From the NCBI GenBank assembly GCA_947631135.1, contig CANRKE010000023.1, forward strand, positions 1-14,508: a DNA stretch of 14,508 bases. The letters are read 5' to 3'. Source of the stretch: an uncultured Bacilli bacterium. GTDB taxonomy: Bacteria > Bacillota_I > Bacilli_A > RF39 > UBA660. Shown in pieces: positions 6,702 through 13,662 of the stretch. The translations under genes and the position numbers were made by a program. Position 1 is the stretch's first letter. Each line of letters starts with the position of its first letter. The notes under the pieces are model-generated. The model was not told the DNA's origin, did not search any database, and saw nothing but the letters and a program-made list of their open reading frames with translations.

Positions 6702-6724
6702 AATTTAGGAAAGAGATGATTTAT

Positions 6725-7240
6725 ATGGCAAAAAAGAAAAAGTATTATAAAAACGAAAATAAAAATTTTAAAGATAATGATATTGGAACACAAGCTAAAA
6801 GTTTTATAATCATATTGGTAGTAATTGTACTTATACTTGCACTTATATGGTTTATAATGGAACTAAAGGCTGGGACATTTAGTAAAAAAAATACTGATGA
6901 TAGTGCAAATGAAAGTAATGAAACAATTAATTATGATCAAATATTAGCTGGAGAAACATTTAATAGAAAAGATAATGAATATTATGTAATATTTACTGAT
7001 TCTTCAAAAGATTTTTACAATGTATATCAAAGTTATATGACAAATTCTGATAAAAAAATATATATAGTTGATTTAGCTAATACATTAAATAGTAAATATA
7101 TATCAGATGAATCTAATAGTACAGCTCAAAGTGCGAGTGAATTAAAAGTAAAAGATAACACTTTAATCAAAATATCCAATAAGCAAAATATATTATATTT
7201 AGAAGGATATAATAATGTTATCAACGAATTAAAGAATTAA
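6725..7240 (+). CDS. Single-pass membrane protein of unknown function
   Basis: 171 residues. A Lys-rich cytoplasmic head (MAKKKKYYK) is followed by one hydrophobic helix at about 27-45 and an outward-facing domain. An upstream ATG at 6716 is in frame, but the AGGAAAGAG site (6707-6715) is 9 bases from the 6725 ATG and adjacent to the other, so 6725 is preferred. After a Ser/Asn/Asp-rich linker (55-68) the domain contains YYVIFTDSS, IYIVDLAN, DNTLIKISN and ILYLEGYNNVINEL. This order resembles the strand pattern of thioredoxin-like folds, but there is no CxxC pair, so redox activity is not supported. It has its own promoter and a terminator overlapping its end. I do not recognise the family. 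Confidence 0.7.
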   Translation: MAKKKKYYKNENKNFKDNDIGTQAKSFIIILVVIVLILALIWFIMELKAGTFSKKNTDDSANESNETINYDQILAGETFNRKDNEYYVIFTDSSKDFYNVYQSYMTNSDKKIYIVDLANTLNSKYISDESNSTAQSASELKVKDNTLIKISNKQNILYLEGYNNVINELKN

Positions 7241-7274
7241 CTTTACATAATAAATTAAGTTTCTTCTTTTTTTT
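7232..7274 (+). terminator. Probable intrinsic terminator after the membrane protein
   Basis: AAGAA-TTA-ACTT pairs with AAGTTTCTT around an A/T loop, followed directly by CTTTTTTTTG. The stem overlaps the stop codon and is weak and bulged, but the eight-T run is convincing. Confidence 0.5.
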
Positions 7275-7295
7275 GTTCTATTATGTTAAAAAATA

Positions 7296-7304
7296 TGGTA
7301 TATT
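7296..7304 (+). promoter_or_regulatory. Candidate extended -10 for the protease gene
   Basis: TGGTATATT (7296-7304) fits an extended -10, and TTGTTC at 7273-7278 is a -35 with a long 20-base spacer. It follows the preceding terminator and precedes the protease Shine-Dalgarno, so a promoter is expected here. Confidence 0.3.
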
Positions 7305-7329
7305 TAATATAGATGGCGGTGAAATAATA

Positions 7330-8547
7330 ATGGACGAAGAAAAAAAAGAAAATAAAAAAAACAAAGCAGTAAAGAATAGTTTTAAATTTCCTGAAGTAAT
7401 AACAATCATTTTTATTACATTAGTAATTGGAATTATAATAGGTTATGCAGTAACAACTAATTTTAAAGATGAAGATGAATTAAACAATAAAGCATTAAAA
7501 GAATTTATTGATACTTACAAAGATGTTAAAGATAACTATTATAAAGATATAGATGATAATACATTAATAAATGGAGCTATTAGTGGAATGTTAGGTGCAC
7601 TTGATGATCCATATACATCATATATTAGTGAAAGTGAAACTGAAGATTTTAATGATAGATTAAATGGATCATATTCAGGTATTGGTGTAGAAATAACAAT
7701 GGACGAAGATGATAATGTTATAATATCAAATGTATTTGAAGATACCCCAGCAAGTATTGCAGGACTTAAAGCAGGAGATATATTTAAAAAAATAAATAAT
7801 AAAGATGTATCTAAAAAAACATCAAGTGAAATTTCAGAACTTATAAAATCTAATAAAGATAAAAAAATAAATATAACTGTATTAAGAGATAAAGAAGAAG
7901 TAACAGTTGATGTTGAACTATCAAATATAATACTAGATTCAACAACACATAAAATAATAGAAAGAGATAATAAAAAAATAGGATATATTGATATTGATTT
8001 ATTTGCTCTTAATACATATTCACAATTTAGAGAAGCACTTTTAGATATAGAAAAAAATAAAATAGATTCATTGATAATTGATGTTAGGTCAAATACAGGA
8101 GGATACTTAGATGTTGTAACCGATATAATAAGTTTATTCTTAGATAAAAATAAAGTAATATATCAATTAGATGAAAAAGGTAAAGTAACAAAAATTCTTG
8201 ATGAAACAAAAGAAAGTAGAGATTATGATATAGTAATTTTAGCTAATCAATACAGTGCATCAGCATCAGAAATATTAGCATCATCACTTCAAGAAAGTTA
8301 TGGGGCTAAAGTTGTTGGTATGAAGACATATGGAAAAGGAACAGTACAACAAACTAAAGGATTAGATGATACAGGAGGAATGCTTAAATATACAGTACAA
8401 AAATGGTTAACACCAAAAGGTAACTGGATTAACGAAAAAGGCATTAAACCAGATATAGAAGTAGAACTTGATGATAAATTTTTTGAATCACCAACAGAAG
8501 AAAATGATAATCAATTAAATAAAGCGATAGAAACATTAATTAAATAA
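7330..8547 (+). CDS. S41 carboxyl-terminal processing protease (CtpA/CtpB family)
   Basis: 405 residues from the ATG at 7330, chosen because GGCGGTG (7315-7321) lies 8 bases upstream; a longer reading from 7273 has no such site. One membrane helix (about 22-41) anchors it as a type II protein. The outward part has an N-terminal helical cap with DDPYTSYIS, a PDZ domain (about 112-195, SGIGVEI and GLKAGDIF), and the protease core LIIDVRSNTGGYL. Nucleophile Ser311 lies in YSASASEI and the general base Lys336 in YGKGTVQ, exactly 25 residues later, the spacing usual for the family. WLTPKGNWINEKGIKPD is the conserved end. Such proteases trim C-termini of exported proteins and, in spore formers, process sporulation regulators; the substrate here is unknown. 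It may work on its upstream neighbour, but that is only proximity. Confidence 0.93.
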   Translation: MDEEKKENKKNKAVKNSFKFPEVITIIFITLVIGIIIGYAVTTNFKDEDELNNKALKEFIDTYKDVKDNYYKDIDDNTLINGAISGMLGALDDPYTSYISESETEDFNDRLNGSYSGIGVEITMDEDDNVIISNVFEDTPASIAGLKAGDIFKKINNKDVSKKTSSEISELIKSNKDKKINITVLRDKEEVTVDVELSNIILDSTTHKIIERDNKKIGYIDIDLFALNTYSQFREALLDIEKNKIDSLIIDVRSNTGGYLDVVTDIISLFLDKNKVIYQLDEKGKVTKILDETKESRDYDIVILANQYSASASEILASSLQESYGAKVVGMKTYGKGTVQQTKGLDDTGGMLKYTVQKWLTPKGNWINEKGIKPDIEVELDDKFFESPTEENDNQLNKAIETLIK

Positions 8548-8580
8548 GACCCTTGTAATTTCAAGAGTCTTTAATTTTTA
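8546..8580. terminator. Terminator between convergent protease and patatin genes
   Basis: AAGACCCTTG (8546-8555) pairs with CAAGAGTCTT (8562-8571), one mismatch, six-base loop, then TTAATTTTTA on the plus strand. It overlaps the ends of both genes. The minus-strand side has a poorer T-tract (TTATTTAATT), so it works best for the protease transcript. Confidence 0.8.
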
Positions 8581-9766
8581 ACATATATAAATATAATGCT
8601 GATATAAATTGCTTAGGAAATAATGGTATAGCTTTAGATAAATCATCATAATTATTTTTTTCTATACATTCTTCTATTTTAATATATATATAATATATTG
8701 ATTTATCAGATTCTAATAATTCATGTAATTTAAATTTAGAAAAATTTGTATAATAATTATCATTAAATTTATTCAATAATATTTTATTATAATTATTTAT
8801 ACTATATATCTTAGAATCATCGATATCAAATATTTCTCCCAGATAATCGATTGAACTTATTAACATATCAAATATCTTATCAGAACTATTTATATATAAT
8901 ATTTTTAATAAATTTTTAATTACTAATTTATTAGTTATTAATTTATTTAATAATTTATTATATGTTTCTTTATTTTTATCTATAAATTTTTTAAGATTAT
9001 TATGTTTAAATGTATATATATTACCATCTAAATAATTAAATGTTTTCAATGTATCATTATATCCATAATCAATATCAATTTTTGAATGTTTACCATCAAA
9101 TTCTAATACTTTAGCAATTTTACCTTTAGGTGTTATATAGGTAATATCCATATTTTTTTTATTTACAGTTTTTTTTAGGCCTATTTTTCTTAAATCTATA
9201 GCAATAATTTTATCTGCTCCCATTTTTATAGCTAAGTTTATAGGCAAATTATCACTATAACCACCATCAATATACTTATCATTATTTATTTCTTTCATTT
9301 GAAATGCTGGAAAACAAGTACTTGATGCCATAACATAATCTAAAAATTCATCTTTTGGTATATCTTTCTTTTGTAGATTCATAGCTTTATGTTTAGTAAC
9401 ATTAACAGTAACTAATCCATAATCAATATTAGATCTATATATTTTATTTACATTTATATATTTTCTCAAATTATCCTCAAGCATTACGGGATTCATACCT
9501 CCGTTTATCAAAATATTTTTTGCATAAGAAGTAACTATTTTTGAGCTATCTATTTCTTTATTATCAAATATCATATTATAGTTCAATTTTTTCCATAATC
9601 TAATTGCCTTATTAAAAGATTTTTCACACATCAAGCATGCATTTATCGCACCTACACTAGTACCACATACTATATCATACTTATATCCTATTTTCCTTAA
9701 TGCCTTCCACACACCTATTTGATATGCACCAGCAGCTCCACCACCAGATAACACCACTGCATTCAT
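8561..9766 (-). CDS. Patatin-like phospholipase
   Basis: 401 residues. The start used is the ATG giving MNAVVLSGGG, because AGAGGTG lies 6 bases before it; a longer form from 9793 lacks a site. The glycine-rich oxyanion loop GGGAAGAYQ (8-16), nucleophile elbow GTSVG with Ser37, and DGGYSDNLP with Asp167 form the complete Ser-Asp dyad of the family, so it should be active as a lipid acyl hydrolase. The catalytic part ends near residue 200. The other 200 residues are Asn/Lys/Tyr-rich, mostly helical in appearance, and I recognise nothing in them. No signal peptide or membrane helix is evident, suggesting a cytoplasmic or peripheral enzyme. It stands alone, divergent from the ireB operon. Substrate unknown. 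Confidence 0.88.
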   Translation of the reverse strand: MNAVVLSGGGAAGAYQIGVWKALRKIGYKYDIVCGTSVGAINACLMCEKSFNKAIRLWKKLNYNMIFDNKEIDSSKIVTSYAKNILINGGMNPVMLEDNLRKYINVNKIYRSNIDYGLVTVNVTKHKAMNLQKKDIPKDEFLDYVMASSTCFPAFQMKEINNDKYIDGGYSDNLPINLAIKMGADKIIAIDLRKIGLKKTVNKKNMDITYITPKGKIAKVLEFDGKHSKIDIDYGYNDTLKTFNYLDGNIYTFKHNNLKKFIDKNKETYNKLLNKLITNKLVIKNLLKILYINSSDKIFDMLISSIDYLGEIFDIDDSKIYSINNYNKILLNKFNDNYYTNFSKFKLHELLESDKSIYYIYIKIEECIEKNNYDDLSKAIPLFPKQFISALYLYMLKIKDS

Positions 9767-9784
9767 TTGATCACCTCTAAAATA

Positions 9785-9812
9785 ATTATACATTAAAATT
9801 TAAATTATTCAA
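9785..9812 (-). promoter_or_regulatory. Promoter for the patatin-like gene
   Basis: Read on the minus strand: TTGAAT (9812-9807), 16 bases, TATAAT (9790-9785). The predicted start lies just before the Shine-Dalgarno, leaving a very short leader. Confidence 0.65.
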
Positions 9813-9889
9813 TTTTTTTTATTAAAATATTTGAACTAAATTATTGAATACATTATATAAAATAAATTTTATAAAATTTTAAAAATCTC

Positions 9890-9918
9890 TTTTAATTGTA
9901 TTTAAAATTTGATACAAT
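9890..9918 (+). promoter_or_regulatory. Extended -10 promoter for the ireB-trmR operon
   Basis: TGATACAAT (9910-9918) is an extended -10 with TACAAT at 9913. The -35 at the right distance, TTTTAA (9890-9895), is weak, as is common with extended -10 promoters. Confidence 0.5.
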
Positions 9919-9940
9919 ATATACGAAAGATGGTGATTAT

Positions 9941-10198
9941 ATGAGTTCTGAAACGACGCATTTATTTGATTTAAACGAAATTAATGATGCACTTGTTGAA
10001 TCAACTATAAAAGATGTATATGATGCATTAGAAGAAAGAGGTTACAATCCAATCAATCAACTAGTTGGTTATATAATGAGTGGTGATCCAGGGTACATAT
10101 CAAGTCATAGGGAAGCAAGAGCAAAAATAACAAAACTAGATAGAACAAAAATTATTGAAACACTAGTTAGAAATTATATGAACGATATAAATAAATGA
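9941..10198 (+). CDS. ireB: IreB family regulatory phosphoprotein (UPF0297)
   Basis: 85 residues, the normal size. The start is the ATG at 9941, preceded by GATGGTG; a longer reading from 9896 would run through the promoter. The core YDALEERGYNPINQLVGYIMSGDPGYISSHREAR is the family signature, and the C-terminal IIETLVRNYM is typical. In enterococci IreB is a substrate of the PASTA Ser/Thr kinase IreK, phosphorylated on N-terminal threonines, and acts as a negative regulator of cephalosporin resistance and envelope integrity; Thr5 and Thr6 here are the likely equivalents. The stop overlaps the next start by four bases (ATGA). The usual upstream neighbour alaS is not in the window. Confidence 0.93.
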   Translation: MSSETTHLFDLNEINDALVESTIKDVYDALEERGYNPINQLVGYIMSGDPGYISSHREARAKITKLDRTKIIETLVRNYMNDINK

Positions 10199-10611
10199 AA
10201 TATTTAGGGCTTGATTTAGGAACGAAAACTTTAGGCCTTGCTGTTAGTGATAGTAATGGTATAATATCTATGCCATATAAAACTATCAATTATGACAATT
10301 ATGATTATTTAATTAGCGAATTAGAAAATATTATTAAAGAAGAAAAAATTGATGAGATAATACTTGGATTACCTAAAAATATGGATAATTCACTTGGAAA
10401 GAGAGCTATAGAAACACTAGAATTTCAAAAATTATTAGAGAATAAATTAAATATTAAAGTAAATATGCAAGATGAGAGGTTATCAACTGTTGAATCTGAA
10501 AGATTTTTAATAAGTAATAATGTATCAAGAGAAAAACGTAAAAAAATAATTGATACTATGGCAGCTCAGGTAATATTAGATGCATATTTAAATAGGAGAA
10601 AGGAAAATTAA
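10195..10611 (+). CDS. ruvX: RuvX/YqgF-family Holliday junction resolvase-like nuclease
   Basis: 138 residues. The RNase H-like fold begins MKYLGLDLGTKTLGLAVSD with Asp7. ILGLPKNMD follows near 56-64, DERLST at 93-98, and IIDTMAAQVILDAY with Asp120. These are the conserved acidic residues and motifs of YqgF. The family is implicated in 16S rRNA 5' processing and in Holliday-junction resolution in some bacteria; both roles are reported and the sequence does not choose. It overlaps ireB by four bases, and the next gene starts one base after its stop. Confidence 0.93.
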   Translation: MKYLGLDLGTKTLGLAVSDSNGIISMPYKTINYDNYDYLISELENIIKEEKIDEIILGLPKNMDNSLGKRAIETLEFQKLLENKLNIKVNMQDERLSTVESERFLISNNVSREKRKKIIDTMAAQVILDAYLNRRKEN

Positions 10612-10612
10612 A

Positions 10613-10918
10613 ATGGAAGAAAAGAATAATAAATTTACTGTAATTAATGATGAAGGAAAGCAAATCGAATGTGAAGTTTTATTTACTTTTGATTCAGATG
10701 AAACAAAAAAAAGTTATATAGTATATACTGATAATACTAAAGATGAAATAGGAAATATAAAAGTATATGCATCTATATATGATCCAAAGGCAATGGACGA
10801 TAATAAAATGCAATTAGAACCAATCGAAACAGAAAAAGAATGGAACATTATTGAAACAATACTTGAATCATTACAAGAAGAAGCTAATAAAGATGAAAAT
10901 AGTGGGGATAGCAAGTAA
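10613..10918 (+). CDS. DUF1292 family protein (YrzB-like)
   Basis: 101 residues, acidic. The middle FTVINDEGKQIECEVLFTFDSDETKKSYIVYTD and IYVYASIYDP-like strand pattern (here IKVYASIYDP) with EWNIIETILESLQ are characteristic of DUF1292 proteins, which commonly follow ireB and ruvX in Bacillota. No biochemical function is established that I know of. No membrane segment or signal peptide is present. The C-terminal tail (EEANKDENSGDSK) is low complexity. An AGGAAA site lies just upstream within the end of ruvX. Confidence 0.88.
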   Translation: MEEKNNKFTVINDEGKQIECEVLFTFDSDETKKSYIVYTDNTKDEIGNIKVYASIYDPKAMDDNKMQLEPIETEKEWNIIETILESLQEEANKDENSGDSK

Positions 10919-10933
10919 AATAGCTTGCTTTTA
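10910..10933 (+). terminator. Small hairpin between the DUF1292 gene and mltG
   Basis: AGCAAG (10910-10915) pairs with CTTGCT (10924-10929) around an 8-base loop, followed by TTTTA. It resembles a weak attenuator rather than a full terminator, because mltG appears to have no promoter of its own and belongs to the same operon. Confidence 0.4.
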
Positions 10934-10939
10934 TGTTGT

Positions 10940-12013
10940 ATGAGAAAGTTAAGAAATTTTGCTATATTTTTATTGTCATTTTGTGTTACATTAACTTTAT
11001 GTGCTTGCTTATTTTATAAGTTTATGTTAACAAGTGTCGATAAAAATAATAAAAAAGAAGTATTGTTTGAAATTGAGTCAGGGGATACATCTAGGGATAT
11101 TGCTAAAAAGTTATATGATGAAAAGTTAATTAAAAATGATAAAGTATTTTTAGTATATCTAAAATTAAATGGAATTAAGGATATTAAAGCTGGTTATTTC
11201 AATTTAAATAAAAGTATGGATGTAAAAGAAATTGCTGACGAACTAAGAAAGAATACTAATATAAATCCAAATAGTGTATATATATTATTTAAAGAAGGAC
11301 TTAATATGAGAAAGATAGCTAGCATTATAAGTGAGTCAACAGATAATAGTTATGATTCTGTATTAGAAGTTTTAGATAATGATGAATATATAGATAGCTT
11401 AATAGAGAAATATTGGTTTTTAACTAATGATATAAAAAATAATAATATATATTACGCACTTGAAGGATATTTATATCCTGATACATATAGATTTGAAAGT
11501 AAGGATGTTAAAGTAGAAGAAATATTTGAAAAAATGTTGGATAAAGAAGATGAAGTATTAAGCAAGTATAAAGAACAAATTGATGATGAATCATATTCAA
11601 TACATGAAGTTTTAACACTTGCATCAATAGCTGAATTAGAAGCATCTGATTATGAGGATAAAAGAAATATAACTGGTGTATTTAATAATAGATTAGATAA
11701 AAATATGAATTTAGGTAGTGATGTTACAACATTTTATGCATTTAAAATTGATGATGAAGATGAGAAATCTAAATTAGAAAATTATAATACTAGTAATCCA
11801 TATAATACTAGATCACTTGATATGAAAGGGAAATTACCAGTAGGTCCAATATGTAATCCTAGTGAACAATCAATTAAAGCTGTACTAAATCCAATAGATA
11901 CGAATTATTTATTCTTTGTTGCTGATAAAAATGGAAAAGTATATTATTCAAAAACTGATAAAGAACATGAACAAATTAAGAAAAAATTAAAAAATGAAGG
12001 TTTATGGCAATGA
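10940..12013 (+). CDS. mltG: Endolytic murein transglycosylase MltG
   Basis: 357 residues from the ATG at 10940; a TTG at 10925 is in frame but lies in a hairpin. One N-terminal membrane helix (about 6-27) precedes a LysM-like/N-terminal region (IESGDTSRDIAKKLYDE). The catalytic YceG domain shows LEGYLYPDTYRF (174-185), LASIAELEA with the catalytic Glu at 232, NNRLDKNMNLGSDVTTFYA and LPVGPICNPSEQSIKAVLNP. It cleaves nascent glycan strands at the outer face of the membrane, setting strand length during peptidoglycan synthesis. It lies in its usual Bacillota position after DUF1292 and before trmR; the next gene overlaps its stop. No Shine-Dalgarno is evident at normal distance. The second Glu (EKE in most homologues) is retained as ELE. 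Confidence 0.92.
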   Translation: MRKLRNFAIFLLSFCVTLTLCACLFYKFMLTSVDKNNKKEVLFEIESGDTSRDIAKKLYDEKLIKNDKVFLVYLKLNGIKDIKAGYFNLNKSMDVKEIADELRKNTNINPNSVYILFKEGLNMRKIASIISESTDNSYDSVLEVLDNDEYIDSLIEKYWFLTNDIKNNNIYYALEGYLYPDTYRFESKDVKVEEIFEKMLDKEDEVLSKYKEQIDDESYSIHEVLTLASIAELEASDYEDKRNITGVFNNRLDKNMNLGSDVTTFYAFKIDDEDEKSKLENYNTSNPYNTRSLDMKGKLPVGPICNPSEQSIKAVLNPIDTNYLFFVADKNGKVYYSKTDKEHEQIKKKLKNEGLWQ

Positions 12014-12603
12014 ATAAATTAATTGATGATATGATTTATTATGCAAAAGTAAACAATATACCAATAATACAAGAAGAAGGAATTAATTTCATTAAAGATC
12101 AAATTAATTTAAGAGATATTAAAAATATATTAGAAATTGGTAGTGCGATTGGTTATTCTGCAATTATGATGTGTTTATCCTGTAATGATGTAAGTATAAC
12201 AACAATTGAAAGAGATATTGATAGATATAATTTAGCTTGTGAATACATTGATAAATTTAATTTAGATGATAGAATTAAAATATATAATATTGATGCATTT
12301 GATTATGAAGATAATAATAAATATGATTTGATATTTATAGATGCTGCGAAAGCACAATATATTAAGTTTTTTGAGAAATTTAAAAATAATTTAAACGATA
12401 ATGGAATAATTATAACTGATAATATAAAATTTCATGGAATGGTTAATCATACAGATGAAATAAAGAATAGAAATACTAGACAATTAGTTAGAAAGATAGA
12501 AAATTATATTGAATTTTTGAAAGATAATAAAGAATTTAATACTACATTTTTTGATGTTGGTGATGGTATTGCTCTTTCAATAAAAAAATCATGTGCAAAT
12601 TAA
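12010..12603 (+). CDS. trmR: TrmR/YrrM-type class I SAM O-methyltransferase
   Basis: 197 residues. The start ATG at 12010 overlaps the mltG stop (ATGA) and lies 9 bases after GAAGG; an in-frame ATG at 12004 is too close to that site. The SAM-binding motif I is ILEIGSAIGYSAIMM (about 40-54), motif II TTIERD, motif IV LIFIDAAKAQY with the metal-binding Asp, and IIITDNIKFHGMV. This is the O-methyltransferase family 3 (catechol-OMT-like) fold. In Bacillus subtilis the protein at this position, YrrM/TrmR, methylates 5-hydroxyuridine at tRNA position 34 to 5-methoxyuridine. The peptidase-U32-like genes that make hydroxyuridine are not in this window, so the tRNA role is from synteny and family. Confidence 0.85.
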   Translation: MNKLIDDMIYYAKVNNIPIIQEEGINFIKDQINLRDIKNILEIGSAIGYSAIMMCLSCNDVSITTIERDIDRYNLACEYIDKFNLDDRIKIYNIDAFDYEDNNKYDLIFIDAAKAQYIKFFEKFKNNLNDNGIIITDNIKFHGMVNHTDEIKNRNTRQLVRKIENYIEFLKDNKEFNTTFFDVGDGIALSIKKSCAN

Positions 12604-12618
12604 TGTACATGTTTTTTT
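12590..12618 (+). terminator. Strong terminator of the ireB-trmR operon
   Basis: CATGTGCA (12590-12597) pairs with TGTACATG (12604-12611), one G-U, loop AATTAA, followed by seven T. The stem includes the trmR stop codon. Confidence 0.88.
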
Positions 12619-12620
12619 AA

Positions 12621-12857
12621 TTAATAATATGGATATGGTCCATAATTACAATAAGGTCCATAGCAAGGTGCTTGATAATATGGTCTAGGTCTATAGAATG
12701 CTGGTGCGAGTAATCCTCCAGTAATACCACCTAAAACAAATGGTACTAAAAATCCTCTATCATCGACTGTATATCCAATATTATCTTGATATCCATTATA
12801 ATTATTTGATCTATCCATATAATATGGATCATAATTTATATTAGAATAATTATACAT
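12621..12857 (-). CDS. Small Tyr/Pro/Gly-rich protein, possibly surface or coat-associated
   Basis: 78 residues. The ATG at 12857 is used because AAAGGAG lies 8 bases upstream; an earlier TTG overlaps that site. The N-terminal half is Asn/Tyr/Asp-rich. A glycine-containing hydrophobic stretch (FLVPFVLGGITGGLLAPAF, about 42-60) follows. The tail is RPRPYYQAPCYGPYCNYGPYPYY-like, with repeated PY/GPY and two Cys. Short proteins with such a Gly-rich hydrophobic centre and Tyr-rich tail occur among spore-coat and cell-surface proteins of Bacillota, but I cannot name a family. It has a good minus-strand promoter and is a single-gene unit. Tyrosine or disulphide cross-linking is speculation from composition. 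Confidence 0.75.
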   Translation of the reverse strand: MYNYSNINYDPYYMDRSNNYNGYQDNIGYTVDDRGFLVPFVLGGITGGLLAPAFYRPRPYYQAPCYGPYCNYGPYPYY

Positions 12858-12878
12858 CTTTAACTCTCCTTTCAAAAT

Positions 12879-12907
12879 ATTATATGTAAAAAAATTATAT
12901 AAGTTAA
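12879..12907 (-). promoter_or_regulatory. Promoter for the Tyr-rich small protein
   Basis: On the minus strand: TTAACT (12907-12902), 17 bases, TATAAT (12884-12879). The predicted start is just upstream of the AAAGGAG site. Confidence 0.6.
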
Positions 12908-12932
12908 AAATTTAAAAATATTATAATTTATG

Positions 12933-12961
12933 TAGATTATTAATTTAATTTATTGTATAAT
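12933..12961 (+). promoter_or_regulatory. Promoter for the RpiB-family gene
   Basis: TATAAT (12956-12961) with a weak -35 TAGATT (12933-12938) at 17 bases. The start near 12968 would leave a leader of about 14 bases carrying GGGAGGG. It is divergent from the Tyr-rich gene promoter, about 25 bases apart. Confidence 0.5.
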
Positions 12962-12981
12962 TTTTATTGGGAGGGATTCAT

Positions 12982-13617
12982 ATGAGAATAGCGCTTATAA
13001 ATGAAAATTCACAGGCTAGCAAAAATAAAATTATATATGATGCTTTAACAGAAGTATTAGGTCAAGAACACGAAATCCATAATTATGGAATGTTAGATGA
13101 AAATGATAATCCAATAACATATGTACAAGCAGGATTATTATCTGCAATTTTACTTAATAGTGGTGCATGTGATTTTGTAATAACTGGTTGTGGTACTGGA
13201 GAAGGTGCAATGATGGCACTTAATTCATTTCCAAACGTTTTATGTGGACATATAAATGATCCATTAGATGCATATCTATTTAGTCAAATAAATGCTGGTA
13301 ATGCAATATCATTAGGATTTGCAAAAGGATTTGGATGGGGATCAGAACTATTATTAAAAGATATTTTTACTAATTTATTTAAAGAAAAAATGGGAAATGG
13401 GTATCCAAAAGAAAGACGTGAATCTGAACAAAATAATAAAAGAATACTAGATAATGTAAAAAAAATTACACACGTTAATATGATGGATATTTTAAAAAAT
13501 ATAGATAAACAATTTTTAAAAGAAACTATTAATACTAAAAATTTTAATAAATATTTTTTTGAAAATTGTAAAGATAATGAAATAAAGAAATTTATTGAAA
13601 CTACTAAAAATAGTTGA
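12982..13617 (+). CDS. RpiB/LacA/LacB-family sugar-phosphate isomerase
   Basis: 211 residues from ATG 12982, six bases after GGGAGGG. MRIALINENSQASKNKIIYDAL opens a Rossmann-like fold. CDFVITGCGTGEGAMMALNS (63-82) contains the family's active-site Cys (about 70) and phosphate-binding GTG loop. CGHINDPLDAYLFSQINAGNAISLGF matches the second substrate-binding region. The family interconverts aldose and ketose phosphates such as ribose-5-phosphate or galactose-6-phosphate. Residues from about 145 form a Lys/Asn-rich tail of some 65 residues beyond the roughly 150-residue RpiB core, so this is a long-form member. The substrate is not determinable. It is not paired with a second LacA/LacB subunit gene, which argues against galactose-6-phosphate isomerase. 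Confidence 0.82.
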   Translation: MRIALINENSQASKNKIIYDALTEVLGQEHEIHNYGMLDENDNPITYVQAGLLSAILLNSGACDFVITGCGTGEGAMMALNSFPNVLCGHINDPLDAYLFSQINAGNAISLGFAKGFGWGSELLLKDIFTNLFKEKMGNGYPKERRESEQNNKRILDNVKKITHVNMMDILKNIDKQFLKETINTKNFNKYFFENCKDNEIKKFIETTKNS

Positions 13618-13623
13618 TATTTT
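13595..13623 (+). promoter_or_regulatory. Promoter for pyrH nested in the upstream terminator
   Basis: TTGAAA (13595-13600), exactly 17 bases, TATTTT (13618-13623), with TGA directly before it forming an extended -10. The predicted start is near 13630, about 33 bases before the pyrH ATG. It coincides with the terminator hairpin of the preceding gene. Confidence 0.5.
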
Positions 13624-13645
13624 TTAGTGGTTTTAATTTTTTTAA
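13598..13645 (+). terminator. Terminator of the RpiB-family gene
   Basis: AAACTACTAAAAATA (13598-13612) pairs with TATTTTTTAGTGGTTT (13618-13633), with one wobble and one bulge, loop GTTGA, followed by TAATTTTTTTAA. The stem spans the stop codon. Confidence 0.75.
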
Positions 13646-13662
13646 TGGAAAGGATTGATTGT

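Noticed and set aside
9767..9793. Longer N-terminus for the patatin-like protein
   Set aside because: The extra codons overlap the promoter -10 and the Shine-Dalgarno of the inner ATG, and they are absent from the conserved N-terminal motif.
10714..10914. Open frame on the minus strand
   Set aside because: It lies wholly inside the DUF1292 gene, has no ribosome site, and its Ser-rich composition is a by-product of the acidic protein on the other strand.
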